This document shows, piece by piece, positions 1-5,842 of a stretch of DNA of 13,762 bases. How positions within the stretch are numbered: position 1 is the stretch's first letter; every line of letters begins with the position of its first letter. The position numbers and the translations under genes were made by a program. Under the pieces are notes generated by a model. The model did no database searches, was not told the origin of the DNA, and saw only the letters and a list, made by a program, of their open reading frames with translations. Source of the DNA: an uncultured Actinomycetes bacterium (GTDB lineage: Bacteria > Actinomycetota > Thermoleophilia > Solirubrobacterales > Solirubrobacteraceae); NCBI GenBank assembly GCA_937888775.1, contig CALAQT010000096.1:1-13762 (forward strand), read 5' to 3'.

Positions 1-213
1 CGCCAAAACGCAGACACAGCGGGCGATCGCCGATCACAGACCCAGGTAACTACGGACTAAACGTGTGACAGAACCAGACACAATTGGTTTGCCAAGCGCG
101 TCTGCGTCGGGCTGCCCTCAAAGGGCTGCTCACGGCCACTGCTGAGTGACCCTTTTCGCCGAGGGCGCCTGCTACGTTGGTCACAGGTCATCCACCACGA
201 GCAGAGGAAGCAA

Positions 214-438
214 ATGCCTACAGCAGAGCAATACATCACCAAGCTGCCCGGGGCCGTGCCCGAGGGCAAGGCACTCGTCCACAACCACGTACGGCCGACG
301 CGCAGGCTCGGTAGCCGAGGGTTCCGGGCTTGGCTGGCCGAGAGCAGCTCCGAGTTAACCGTCTGCCACTGTGGGCACTTCCCAGAGTACAAAGAGCATT
401 ACGTTGTGCTCCGACGAGAACGAGCGCCGCTGTGGTAA
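214..438 (+). CDS. Small phage/element-associated hypothetical protein (74 aa)
   Basis: The 74-residue product contains LVHNHVRPTRRLGSRGFRAW (residues 21-40) followed by VCHCG (C51, C53) and an EHYVVLR tail. From memory this HNHVRPxxxLGxRGFRxWL...CxCG...HYxV pattern recurs in small proteins of actinobacterial phages and integrated elements; I know of no assigned function. The ATG at 214 is preceded by a good Shine-Dalgarno stretch (AGAGGAAG, 203-210), which supports this start. The two close cysteines and the His-rich core could bind a metal or nucleic acid, but that is inference. It converges on the recombinase gene with about 107 bp between the stops. The lower GC matches the element rather than the host genes. 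Confidence 0.72.
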   Translation: MPTAEQYITKLPGAVPEGKALVHNHVRPTRRLGSRGFRAWLAESSSELTVCHCGHFPEYKEHYVVLRRERAPLW

Positions 439-545
439 CACCCGAGGCTGCGCACGAGGTGGTACAGCAAGCGGAAGACTTACCCACCGCAGTAGCCAAG
501 ACCTTTGCAGCCATCATGCAAGCCCGCCATCCGGGATCGATCTGG

Positions 546-1985
546 CTACCAGCTCATCGTCCTGAGCGGGACGCTGCGACCAGGACCGCTCAGGGGCTCG
601 ACGTTCTCACCACGCCAGAGGATCTTGACTCGGTCCTCGATGCGCTTTGCACCACGCCTGACGTAGATGACATCGATCGCCGACGCAAAGAGACGCTGAC
701 GCTCAGCGGGGCGTAGATCGGGCCAGACATTGGTCAGAGTCTCGATCGGCGGGAGATCAATGCCAGATGTAGTCTGGCGTGCCTGCGCGAGTGCCTCTGT
801 GGCGCTCTGTAACGCCCGCTGCCGAATTCGCAATCCTTCCTTGAAGGATTGCATGCCGAGAATATCCTGGAGGCTTACATCGTCTCTGTAGGAGGTCAAC
901 ACCTCTCTGGCTGATGCCTCGTCTTCGAGCGCCTGGGTCAGCTCCACAGACTCCACTTGAGACTCAGCAGCGACGTCACCGACGTGGGTGAACAACTCGG
1001 TCTCGATGTACGGCAGGATCCGGGTCTCGTTCACGTTCGCTGGAGCTGGGCAGTCGCCAGCGGTGTGATGGACTTGGCACTGGTACTGAGCAACACGAGG
1101 TTGTCCGGCTTGCTTGTAGCCACGTCCTGACATCAGCCGGGAGCATCCAGCACACCTGACGATGCCGTTCAGCACATGACGTGTCTCAGATGGTGCGTCA
1201 CCAGACTTGGCGAAGCTATCTCGGCACGTGATGAAGTCCGTCTTGTTCACCAGAGGCTCGTGAGCACCATCCTTGCGGAGATCTCCCTTGCTGACGACGC
1301 CGAGGTAGACCTCACGCCTAGTGAGCTGCTTGACGGTTTCGCCAGTCCACTGCTCTGACTGCCGAGGCTTGATGCTCTCAGCATTGAGCCAGCGAGCGAT
1401 GCTGGCCCACTTCTCGCCTGCGATGTGACGACGGAAGATCTCCTTGACGCATGGAGCCTCGATCGGATCGACCACGAAACGCTTACCGTCGTCCTTGCGA
1501 TAGCCGAATGGCGGAACGGTCGGTTGGATCCCTCTCACCTCGATGGCGTTGCTCAGGGCATCTGCCCAGTTCTCCTTGATGCGGTCCAGCTCGAACTCAG
1601 CGAAAGCGAGGAGGACGTTGAGCATCAGCCGTCCGGCAGGAGTTGACGTATCGAAGCTCTCGGCCACGGACACGAACGTCGCCTGGGCCTCTGTAAGCCG
1701 TTGTAAGGCCGTGAGAGCCCCCACGAGGGATCTGGCGAAGCGATCCACCTTGGCGACCACGACGCCCTGCGTGGCGCCGCTTTCAACGCGCTTCAGCACC
1801 GCATCGAAGATCGGCCTCTTCATTTTTCCGCCCGACTGATCCAGCTCAGGCTTGTGCCAGTAGATCTGATGGCCCTGGACCTTGGCCCAGCTCTCGATCC
1901 GCTCCCGCTGCTGACCGGGCGATAGGAAGCTCTCCCCAGCCCGACCCTTCACTTGCGACACCCTGATGTAGCCGTCCAGCTTCAT
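546..1985 (-). CDS. Large serine recombinase / integrase (479 aa)
   Basis: This is a site-specific DNA recombinase that would integrate and excise the element. The N-terminal resolvase domain (about residues 1-148) shows YIRVS with the nucleophile Ser10 and Arg8, then DRFARS (Asp81, Arg82, Arg85) and FELDRIKE near 131-138, matching the catalytic set of the family. A recombinase domain follows (about 160-265, with PPFGYR at 158-163), then a zinc-ribbon with CAGC at 278-281 plus C303 and C312, then a Glu/Ala-rich coiled-coil segment (about 335-420) and a short basic C-terminus. Length is normal for a large serine integrase and no key residue is missing. The ATG at 1985 is preferred because the product then begins MKLDGYIRVS as usual; an in-frame TTG at 2042 would add 19 residues and run into the att junction. 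The gene starts about 60 bp from the element end and reads inward, the usual layout for such integrases. Confidence 0.95.
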   Translation of the reverse strand: MKLDGYIRVSQVKGRAGESFLSPGQQRERIESWAKVQGHQIYWHKPELDQSGGKMKRPIFDAVLKRVESGATQGVVVAKVDRFARSLVGALTALQRLTEAQATFVSVAESFDTSTPAGRLMLNVLLAFAEFELDRIKENWADALSNAIEVRGIQPTVPPFGYRKDDGKRFVVDPIEAPCVKEIFRRHIAGEKWASIARWLNAESIKPRQSEQWTGETVKQLTRREVYLGVVSKGDLRKDGAHEPLVNKTDFITCRDSFAKSGDAPSETRHVLNGIVRCAGCSRLMSGRGYKQAGQPRVAQYQCQVHHTAGDCPAPANVNETRILPYIETELFTHVGDVAAESQVESVELTQALEDEASAREVLTSYRDDVSLQDILGMQSFKEGLRIRQRALQSATEALAQARQTTSGIDLPPIETLTNVWPDLRPAERQRLFASAIDVIYVRRGAKRIEDRVKILWRGENVEPLSGPGRSVPLRTMSW

Positions 1986-2031
1986 GACGCTCTCGTCTGC
2001 TCGTATAACGCTGACCCGGAGAATTGTAACT

Positions 2032-2062
2032 CTAAGGATCAAGGTTGTCCACGAACAGCACT
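2032..2062. other. Hybrid attachment site (attL/attR) at the comM-element junction
   Basis: Read on the minus strand, comM runs through the codons for VLFVD and then leaves the family pattern: GTG-GAC is followed by AAC CTT GAT CCT TAG instead of the expected Glu-Leu of Walker B. The last host-like bases are 2047-2052 (GTGGAC on the minus strand), so the crossover dinucleotide should lie in or beside them. The integrase gene begins about 60 bp away, where attP normally sits. The matching second junction is not in the window, so the exact core cannot be defined. Confidence 0.7.
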
Positions 2063-2949
2063 CCCCGGTGGGCGAGCGTCACTTCACCCGGTCGCGGGGG
2101 TAACCCACCCCCCACCAGGCCCGCCGCCGAGATCGTGTGATGCGGAGCGCGGAACGGGCGGGCGGTGATCAGACCGTCGGCGTGAATCCCCGCGACACTG
2201 TGGATCCGCGTCACCTCGATCGCCTGCGGCCGGGTCATCGCCGGGAGGATCGAGGGCAGCCGCCGCGCGAGCATCGTCTTACCGGTGCCGGGCGCGCCCT
2301 CCAGCAGCAGGTTGTGACCTCCCGCGGCCGCGATCTGCAGCGCCAGCAGCGGCGTGGCGTGGCCGCGGATGTCGGCCAGGTCGGGCTCCGTGCGACCCGG
2401 TTCCAAACGCCGGGCAGCAGGCGGCAGCGGGGGCGGATCGGCGCCCATCACGACGTCCGCCGCCGCCCGCAGGCTGCCGACCCCGACGATCGTCAGCGTC
2501 TGCACCAGCGCCGCCTCACGCGCGCGCTCACGCGGGACGATCAGCCGCCTCAGGCCCGCGATGCGGGCTCCCTCGGCGACGGCCAGCGCGCCCGGGGAAT
2601 CGCGCAGCTCGCCGCCGAGCGAAAGCTCCCCGAACACCGCGTAGGCGTCCAGCGCCTGGTGGGAGACCTGTCCGCTGGCGGCGAGGACCCCGAGCGCCAG
2701 CGCGGCGTCGAAGCCGGGACCGACTTTCCGCAGGAAGGCGGGGGCCAGGTTGGCGGTGATCCGCGTCTGGGGAAAATCGAAGCCGGAGTTCAGGATCGCC
2801 GAGCGGATCCGCTCGCGTGACTCACGCACCGCGGCGTCGCCGAGACCGACGATCGTGAACGAGGGCAGGCCCGAGCGGATGTCGACCTCGACCGAAACCG
2901 GGCGCGGTTGGACGCCGTCGATGGCGAAGGTGGCGACGCGGGCGAGCAT
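2032..2949 (-). pseudogene. comM: comM, N-terminal part of YifB/ComM Mg-chelatase-like AAA+ helicase, interrupted by the element
   Basis: ComM is an AAA+ hexameric helicase that promotes branch migration during natural transformation. The fragment has the usual N-terminal ChlI-like domain (about residues 1-170; start MLARVATFAIDG, ATG at 2949), then the ATPase core with Walker A GAPGTGKT at 218-225 and the conserved PFRAPHH at 265-271. It ends VLFVD|NLDP-stop: the Walker B acidic pair is lost because the integrative element joins at that codon, and the last four residues and the stop come from element DNA. A full ComM is about 500 residues, so the rest of the AAA+ domain and the C-terminal domain are missing. 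The product should be unable to hydrolyse ATP. In related genomes dprA often follows comM; here it would be beyond the element. Confidence 0.93.
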
Positions 2950-2972
2950 GACTCAACGCTACGCAGCATCGG

Positions 2973-3062
2973 GTGACACGTGGGTGACGGCTGGTGCCAA
3001 TTGTGTGTCAATCCACGCGGCGATTGTCACCCACTTGTCACAGTGCGCAACCCACGTGTCAC
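2973..3062. promoter_or_regulatory. Three copies of a 16-bp GTCAC-based motif in the comM/yraN divergent promoter region
   Basis: Copies: GTGACACGTGGGTGAC at 2973-2988 (reverse complement GTCACCCACGTGTCAC), GTCACCCACTTGTCAC at 3026-3041, and GCAACCCACGTGTCAC at 3047-3062. Each is two GTCAC-like half-sites 11 bp apart. In the right-hand pair the half-sites begin at 3026, 3037, 3047 and 3058, a spacing of 11, 10 and 11 bp, so all face one side of the helix. The third copy begins 53 bp from the first motif, about five turns. The array lies between the divergent starts of comM (2949) and yraN (3088). Direct repeats on a turn are typical of OmpR/PhoB-type response regulators; the actual regulator is unknown. 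Confidence 0.7.
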
Positions 3063-3087
3063 ATGATTCCGCGTAGCGTGATCGACC

Positions 3088-3462
3088 GTGAGCAACGACC
3101 TCCGTCACCGCCTCGGGCTGGCCGGCGAGCAGCTCGCCGCCGAGCATCTCGTCCGCCGGGGCTTTGCGATCGTCGAGCGGAACTACCGTACGCGGTGGGG
3201 CGAGCTGGACATCGTCGCCTTCGACGGGCACACACTGGCGTTCTGCGAGGTCAAAACCCGCCGCGTGGCCGCCGGCACCGGGAGCCCGTTCGACGCGCTG
3301 CGCCCGCGCAAGCAGGCCCGGGTGCGCAAGATGGCGGGCAGCTGGCTGATCGAGCGCACGCAACGTCCCCACGCCGACACGGTGCGCTTTGACGCGATCG
3401 GGGTGACGTTCGATCCGGCGGGTCGGTTGGTGGCGATCGAGCACCTGGAGGGGGCGTTTTAG
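3088..3462 (+). CDS. yraN: YraN family (UPF0102) endonuclease-fold protein (124 aa)
   Basis: A complete small protein of the UPF0102/YraN family, usually 110-130 residues, with a predicted restriction-endonuclease-like fold. Family landmarks are present: GEQLAAEHL (13-21), RNYRTRWGELDIV (31-43; Glu39 and Asp41 in the predicted active site), and FCEVKTRR (52-59; Glu54 and Lys56). The role is not established; its usual neighbours rnhB, comM and dprA suggest DNA processing. The start is GTG at 3088. It is the only core gene on the plus strand here: it diverges from comM and converges on rnhB, whereas in many related genomes these genes are co-directional, so a local inversion is possible. It likely shares the repeat-rich control region at 2950-3087. 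Confidence 0.9.
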   Translation: MSNDLRHRLGLAGEQLAAEHLVRRGFAIVERNYRTRWGELDIVAFDGHTLAFCEVKTRRVAAGTGSPFDALRPRKQARVRKMAGSWLIERTQRPHADTVRFDAIGVTFDPAGRLVAIEHLEGAF

Positions 3463-3481
3463 CGGAGTCGGTGTCCTGAGC

Positions 3482-3582
3482 GCGAGGGGGCGTTCTCGGC
3501 GCGAGGCGGCGTTCTCGGCGCGAGGGGGCGTTCTCGGCGCGAGGCGGCGTTCTCGGCGCGAGGCGGCGTTCTCGGCGCGAGG
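3482..3582. repeat. 19-bp tandem repeat, five full copies plus a partial sixth
   Basis: The unit is GCGAGSSGGCGTTCTCGGC-like: full copies at 3482-3500, 3501-3519, 3520-3538, 3539-3557 and 3558-3576, then a partial GCGAGG at 3577-3582. The copies are identical except for G or C at the seventh base (order G, C, G, C, C). Each unit contains CGAG and CTCG eight bases apart, and each junction reads CTCG-GCG-CGAG, so hairpins can form within and across units. The array starts 20 bp after the yraN stop. Confidence 0.9.
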
Positions 3583-3750
3583 GGGGCTCTGAGCGCCATT
3601 CGCCCGCTCCGGGGTACGTCAGCTGGGCGGCGATGGCTTGGTTTCGAGCCGTACTGGGCCTTGTCCGGGAAAACGGCGCAATGAGGAGACGATGGGGTCT
3701 GGGGGCCGGGCAAGGTTGTGATTGCCACGGCGCACGGCGCCTACCCGCAT

Positions 3751-3883
3751 CTCTGGCGAACGAGACACGCGCGGACGCCCTCTCGGGGCGGCAACGGCGA
3801 GCAGCTCTGGCGAACTTTGGCGTTCTGCGACCGAAGGGTGGTCGCAAAACGCCAAAGTTCGGCGAAGGAGACGCGCGCGGACG
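3751..3883. repeat. Duplicated 27-bp module; second copy split by a palindrome
   Basis: The intact copy is at 3751-3777. The second copy begins CTCTGGCGAA at 3805-3814 and resumes at 3867-3883. Joined together the second copy matches the first at 25 of 27 positions. The 52 extra bases are a 46-bp segment (3815-3860) plus a second GGCGAA (3861-3866) repeating 3809-3814. This is the pattern left by an insertion with a 6-bp target duplication. Confidence 0.75.
3811..3861. repeat. 22-bp-arm near-perfect palindrome (hairpin), possible miniature insertion and/or bidirectional terminator
   Basis: Left arm 3811-3832 and right arm 3840-3861 are complementary at 21 of 22 positions, with a 7-base loop (GAAGGGT, 3833-3839). 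The arm begins CGAACTTTGGCG. It sits between convergent yraN and rnhB, where such a stem could end transcription from both sides, though no clear T-run follows on either strand. Its position inside one copy of a duplicated module, with GGCGAA on both sides, suggests a small mobile palindrome (MITE or REP-like). No transposase is present in the window. Confidence 0.8.
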
Positions 3884-3895
3884 GCCGCTGAGCTC

Positions 3896-3933
3896 CGCCA
3901 GCGCCGAACGCCACCCCGCCAGCGCCGAACGCC
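3896..3933. repeat. Two copies of a 17-bp repeat, period 21 bp
   Basis: CGCCAGCGCCGAACGCC occurs at 3896-3912 and 3917-3933, identical. Its reverse complement begins GGCGTTCGGCGC and resembles the left-hand 19-bp units (GGCGTTCTCGGCGC) with two bases removed, so the two arrays may be related in opposite orientation. It ends about 10 bp before the rnhB stop. Confidence 0.75.
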
Positions 3934-3942
3934 CGCGCGGCG

Positions 3943-4638
3943 CTACAGCGAGAGCTGCTGGTATGCCGTCGACTGGAACGACATCCGGTGCAGGGGCGAG
4001 ACGCCGAGGCGCTCGATCGCCTCACGGTGCTCAGGGGTTGAGTAGCCGACGTGCTTGTCGAACTCCCAGCCGGGATGGGAGGCGTCGGCCCGGCGCATGT
4101 ACCGGTCTCGCGTCTCCTTGGCGAGCACCGAGGCGGCGGCGATCGCGGCGCTCTTGTGATCGCCGCCGATCACCGCCTGCTGGTCGTGGACCAGGCCGGA
4201 GACGGGAAAGCCGTCGCTGAGGCACAGGCATCCCTCGCACGCGACTTGGCGCAGGGCATCGCGCAATGCCGCCAGATTGGTCACGTGCAGTCCCCGGGCG
4301 TCGATCCCCGGCGCACACCGGGAGACGATCGCGACCCTGGCGGCGATCCGCATGATCAGCGGGAACAGCTCGGCGCGGCGCTCAGGCGTGTGCTGCTTGG
4401 AGTCGTTGAGCGAGCCGAGCGCCCGGACATCGCCGGGTCCGAGCCGCTGGAGGTCGAACAGCACCGCCGCCGCCACCAGCGGACCGGCCAGGCAGCCACG
4501 GCCCGCCTCGTCGGCGCCGGCCACGTATCGCACGCCGAAGGCCCGATCGAAGCCGAACAGCCGCCGCCCCGGGCGCGCGCCGCGCCGAGGCTTAGAGGGT
4601 GCCGATCCGGTCCGGCGGCCAGTAGGTGAAGAAGGCAA
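3943..4638 (-). CDS. rnhB: Ribonuclease HII
   Basis: RNase HII cuts RNA in RNA:DNA hybrids and starts removal of misincorporated ribonucleotides. Numbering from the TTG at 4638, the family motifs are DEAGRG (Asp43, Glu44), SLNDSK (76-81), SDGFPV (Asp142) and GGDHKSAAIAAASVLAK (Asp160), giving the complete Asp-Glu-Asp-Asp active site. The C-terminus HVGYSTPEHREAI is also typical. The start is uncertain. TTG 4638 overlaps the upstream lepB by 47 bp; a GTG at 4698 with GGGGGA upstream would overlap by 107 bp; a GTG at 4533 avoids overlap but drops the usual FDRAFG lead-in before VAGADEAGRG. The basic stretch PSKPRRGARPGRR before the catalytic core reads past the lepB stop. It is the last gene of the leftward run. 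Confidence 0.93.
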   Translation of the reverse strand: MPSSPTGRRTGSAPSKPRRGARPGRRLFGFDRAFGVRYVAGADEAGRGCLAGPLVAAAVLFDLQRLGPGDVRALGSLNDSKQHTPERRAELFPLIMRIAARVAIVSRCAPGIDARGLHVTNLAALRDALRQVACEGCLCLSDGFPVSGLVHDQQAVIGGDHKSAAIAAASVLAKETRDRYMRRADASHPGWEFDKHVGYSTPEHREAIERLGVSPLHRMSFQSTAYQQLSL

Positions 4639-5203
4639 CGCCGATGATCCATTTTTGGGGAACCGGGCCCCAGAATCGGCTGTCGTCGGATTCGCCACGG
4701 TTGTCCCCCATCATGAAGTAGTGGCCGGGCGGAACAACGATCGGCTGGGGGAAGTCGCAGGAGCCACCCGGACCGCAGGGCTCGATGTAGGAGTCCTTCT
4801 CCTGGACGCCGTTGCGGATCACATGGCCGTTGACGATCGAGATCCGGTCGCCGGGCAGCCCGACCACCCGCTTGATGAACGTCTGGCTTGATTCGGTCAC
4901 GGTCGGCTTGTCGCAGGCCTGAGAGTGGCCTGCACCCTGGCTGCCCGAGCCGCAGGTCGCGCTGTTGGGGTCGGCTCCATGCGGTGGGTGAAAGACGACC
5001 ACGTCGCCCAGGCTCGGGTCGGTGTTCAGCCGGTCGGCCAGCACCCGCTGGCCGATCGCCAGGGTCGGGATCATCGAGCCACTGGGGATCCGGTAGGGCT
5101 TGACGATGAACGCCTGGATCACGAGCGCAAGGCCGACCGCCACCGCCACGGTGACAACCAGCTCAAACACAGACTTGAGAAATGATTTGGGGGCTTTGGA
5201 CAA
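4592..5203 (-). CDS. lepB: Signal peptidase I, second of a tandem pair (203 aa)
   Basis: Membrane-bound serine protease that removes signal peptides from exported proteins. One transmembrane segment lies at about residues 12-34 with the catalytic domain outside. Box B is [10 protein letters not shown] with nucleophile Ser43; box D is [12 protein letters not shown] with general base Lys111; box E is MMGDNRGESDDSRFWGPV. Cysteines in the insert between the boxes (C84, C97) and in EPCGPGGSC form two pairs also found in the neighbouring paralogue, suggesting disulfides outside the cell. The start is TTG at 5203, 18 bp after the stop of the first lepB, with only a weak GGTGA upstream. The stop lies inside the likely rnhB start region. 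It ends DRIGTL where the paralogue ends DRIGFL. Confidence 0.93.
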   Translation of the reverse strand: MSKAPKSFLKSVFELVVTVAVAVGLALVIQAFIVKPYRIPSGSMIPTLAIGQRVLADRLNTDPSLGDVVVFHPPHGADPNSATCGSGSQGAGHSQACDKPTVTESSQTFIKRVVGLPGDRISIVNGHVIRNGVQEKDSYIEPCGPGGSCDFPQPIVVPPGHYFMMGDNRGESDDSRFWGPVPQKWIIGVAFFTYWPPDRIGTL

Positions 5204-5221
5204 CGCTTATCGCTCACCGAG

Positions 5222-5842
5222 CTAGAGGAAGCCGATCCGGTCCGGGGGCCAGTAGGTGAAGACCGCTCGGCCGATGATCCACGCCTTCGGGACCGGGCCC
5301 CAGTACCGGCTGTCCTCGGAGTCGGGGCGGTTGTCGCCCATCATGTAGTAGTCGCCGCGGGGGATCGTGATCGTCTTGGGAAAATTGCACGCCCCGCCCT
5401 GGCAGGGAACGATGTAGGAATCCTGCTCCTGGATGCCGTTGCGGATCACGTGGCCGTTGCGGATCGAGATCCGGTCGCCGGGCAGTCCGACCACCCGCTT
5501 GATGAACGTCTGAGGGGACTCGTGCGTCTGGGCGACGTCGCAGGCCCGTGCGGCGTCCTCCCCGGCGGCGTTCTCACCCTCGTTGGGATCCGCGCAGTTG
5601 CTGTCGTTGACAGGCGGGTGAAAGACGTAGATGTCGCCCACTTGAGGGGTGGAGAAATGCTGTCCGATCCGGTCCACCAGCACGCGCTGCCCGATCGTCA
5701 GGGTGGGGATCATCGAACCGCTCGGGATCTGGTAGGGCTTGATCAGGAACGCCTGGATCCCCAGGGCCAGGATGAGCGCGACCGCGACGATCATTACCAG
5801 TTCGCCGGCCGTCTTCACGACCGACTTCTTGCCCTTCGTCAC
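5222..5842 (-). CDS. lepB: Signal peptidase I, first of a tandem pair (206 aa)
   Basis: Paralogue of the next gene in the same operon, with the same layout: basic N-terminus, one transmembrane segment (about 13-34), Ser43 in [10 protein letters not shown], Lys115 in [12 protein letters not shown], and [18 protein letters not shown]. The middle insert (about 78-110) is acidic and differs most from the paralogue, while its cysteines (C83, C101) and the VPCQGGAC pair align. The GTG start overlaps the rplS stop by four bases (GTGA), implying translational coupling. Two adjacent active copies suggest a recent duplication with possible division of substrates; which secreted proteins each handles cannot be told from sequence. 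Confidence 0.94.
   Translation of the reverse strand: MTKGKKSVVKTAGELVMIVAVALILALGIQAFLIKPYQIPSGSMIPTLTIGQRVLVDRIGQHFSTPQVGDIYVFHPPVNDSNCADPNEGENAAGEDAARACDVAQTHESPQTFIKRVVGLPGDRISIRNGHVIRNGIQEQDSYIVPCQGGACNFPKTITIPRGDYYMMGDNRPDSEDSRYWGPVPKAWIIGRAVFTYWPPDRIGFL

Larger units (their letters stand above)
1..2046. mobile_element. One end of an integrative element (serine-recombinase type) inserted in comM
   Basis: The stretch from the window start to about 2046 carries a large serine recombinase and a small phage-type gene and ends abruptly inside the Walker B codons of comM. Base composition is visibly lower in GC than the flanking genes: I count 29 G+C of 60 at 841-900 against 46 of 60 at 9181-9240. 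This fits horizontal transfer. Only one end is present; the other end and the 3' half of comM are outside the window. Bases 1-213 hold no gene I can recognise. No structural phage genes, relaxase or cargo are visible, so I cannot say whether this is a prophage, an integrative conjugative element or a smaller island. Confidence 0.8.
3463..3942. other. 480-bp convergent intergenic region, repeat-rich, no supported gene
   Basis: This lies between the stops of yraN (+) and rnhB (-). Open frames exist on both strands but are low-complexity Arg/Ala/Pro strings produced by repeats whose period is not a multiple of three, and no homology or Shine-Dalgarno supports them. From left to right it holds a 19-bp tandem array, about 165 bp without obvious structure (3583-3750), a duplicated 27-bp module with a palindromic insertion in one copy, and a 21-bp-period repeat. 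The core GGCGTTC is shared: forward in the left array and in the left arm of the palindrome, inverted in the right repeat. Confidence 0.75.

Noticed and set aside
1..213. tRNA gene or second att site at the left edge
   Set aside because: No cloverleaf or CCA end can be drawn, and no copy of the comM junction bases (GTGGAC with VLF codons) is found here. Small pairings such as GCCCT-CAA-AGGGC at 114-126 are too weak.
57..392. Minus-strand frame of 111 residues opposite the small phage-type gene
   Set aside because: It is antisense to a gene with a good start and recognisable motif; composition is Trp/Cys/Ser/Arg-rich without domain signals.
432..716. Plus-strand frame starting at a GTG (432) giving VVTPEAAHEVVQQAEDLPTA..., directly after the small phage-type gene
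   Set aside because: The first 40 residues look protein-like, but the frame runs about 170 bp antisense into the recombinase 3' end, has no clear Shine-Dalgarno and no family match that I know. A frameshifted extension of the upstream small gene is possible but that gene already ends in a natural place.
3237..3256. TGGCGTTCTGCGA in yraN identical to part of the palindrome arm
   Set aside because: It encodes the conserved FCEVK motif of YraN, so the 13-base match is most simply coincidence in a GC-rich genome.
3482..3582. CRISPR array
   Set aside because: The 19-bp units are directly adjacent with no unique spacers, and no cas genes are present.
3251..3847. Minus-strand frame with repeated RRERRLAPRTPPRAEN peptides
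   Set aside because: The peptide repeat is produced by the 19-bp DNA array, the frame covers yraN antisense, and there is no start signal.
3811..3861. Classical Rho-independent terminator
   Set aside because: The stem is strong but no T-run follows on either strand. Termination remains possible, but the insertion signature explains the structure better.
3633..4220. Plus-strand frame of 195 residues over the palindrome and antisense to rnhB
   Set aside because: It overlaps the conserved rnhB catalytic region and reads low-complexity Arg/Ala/Gly sequence.
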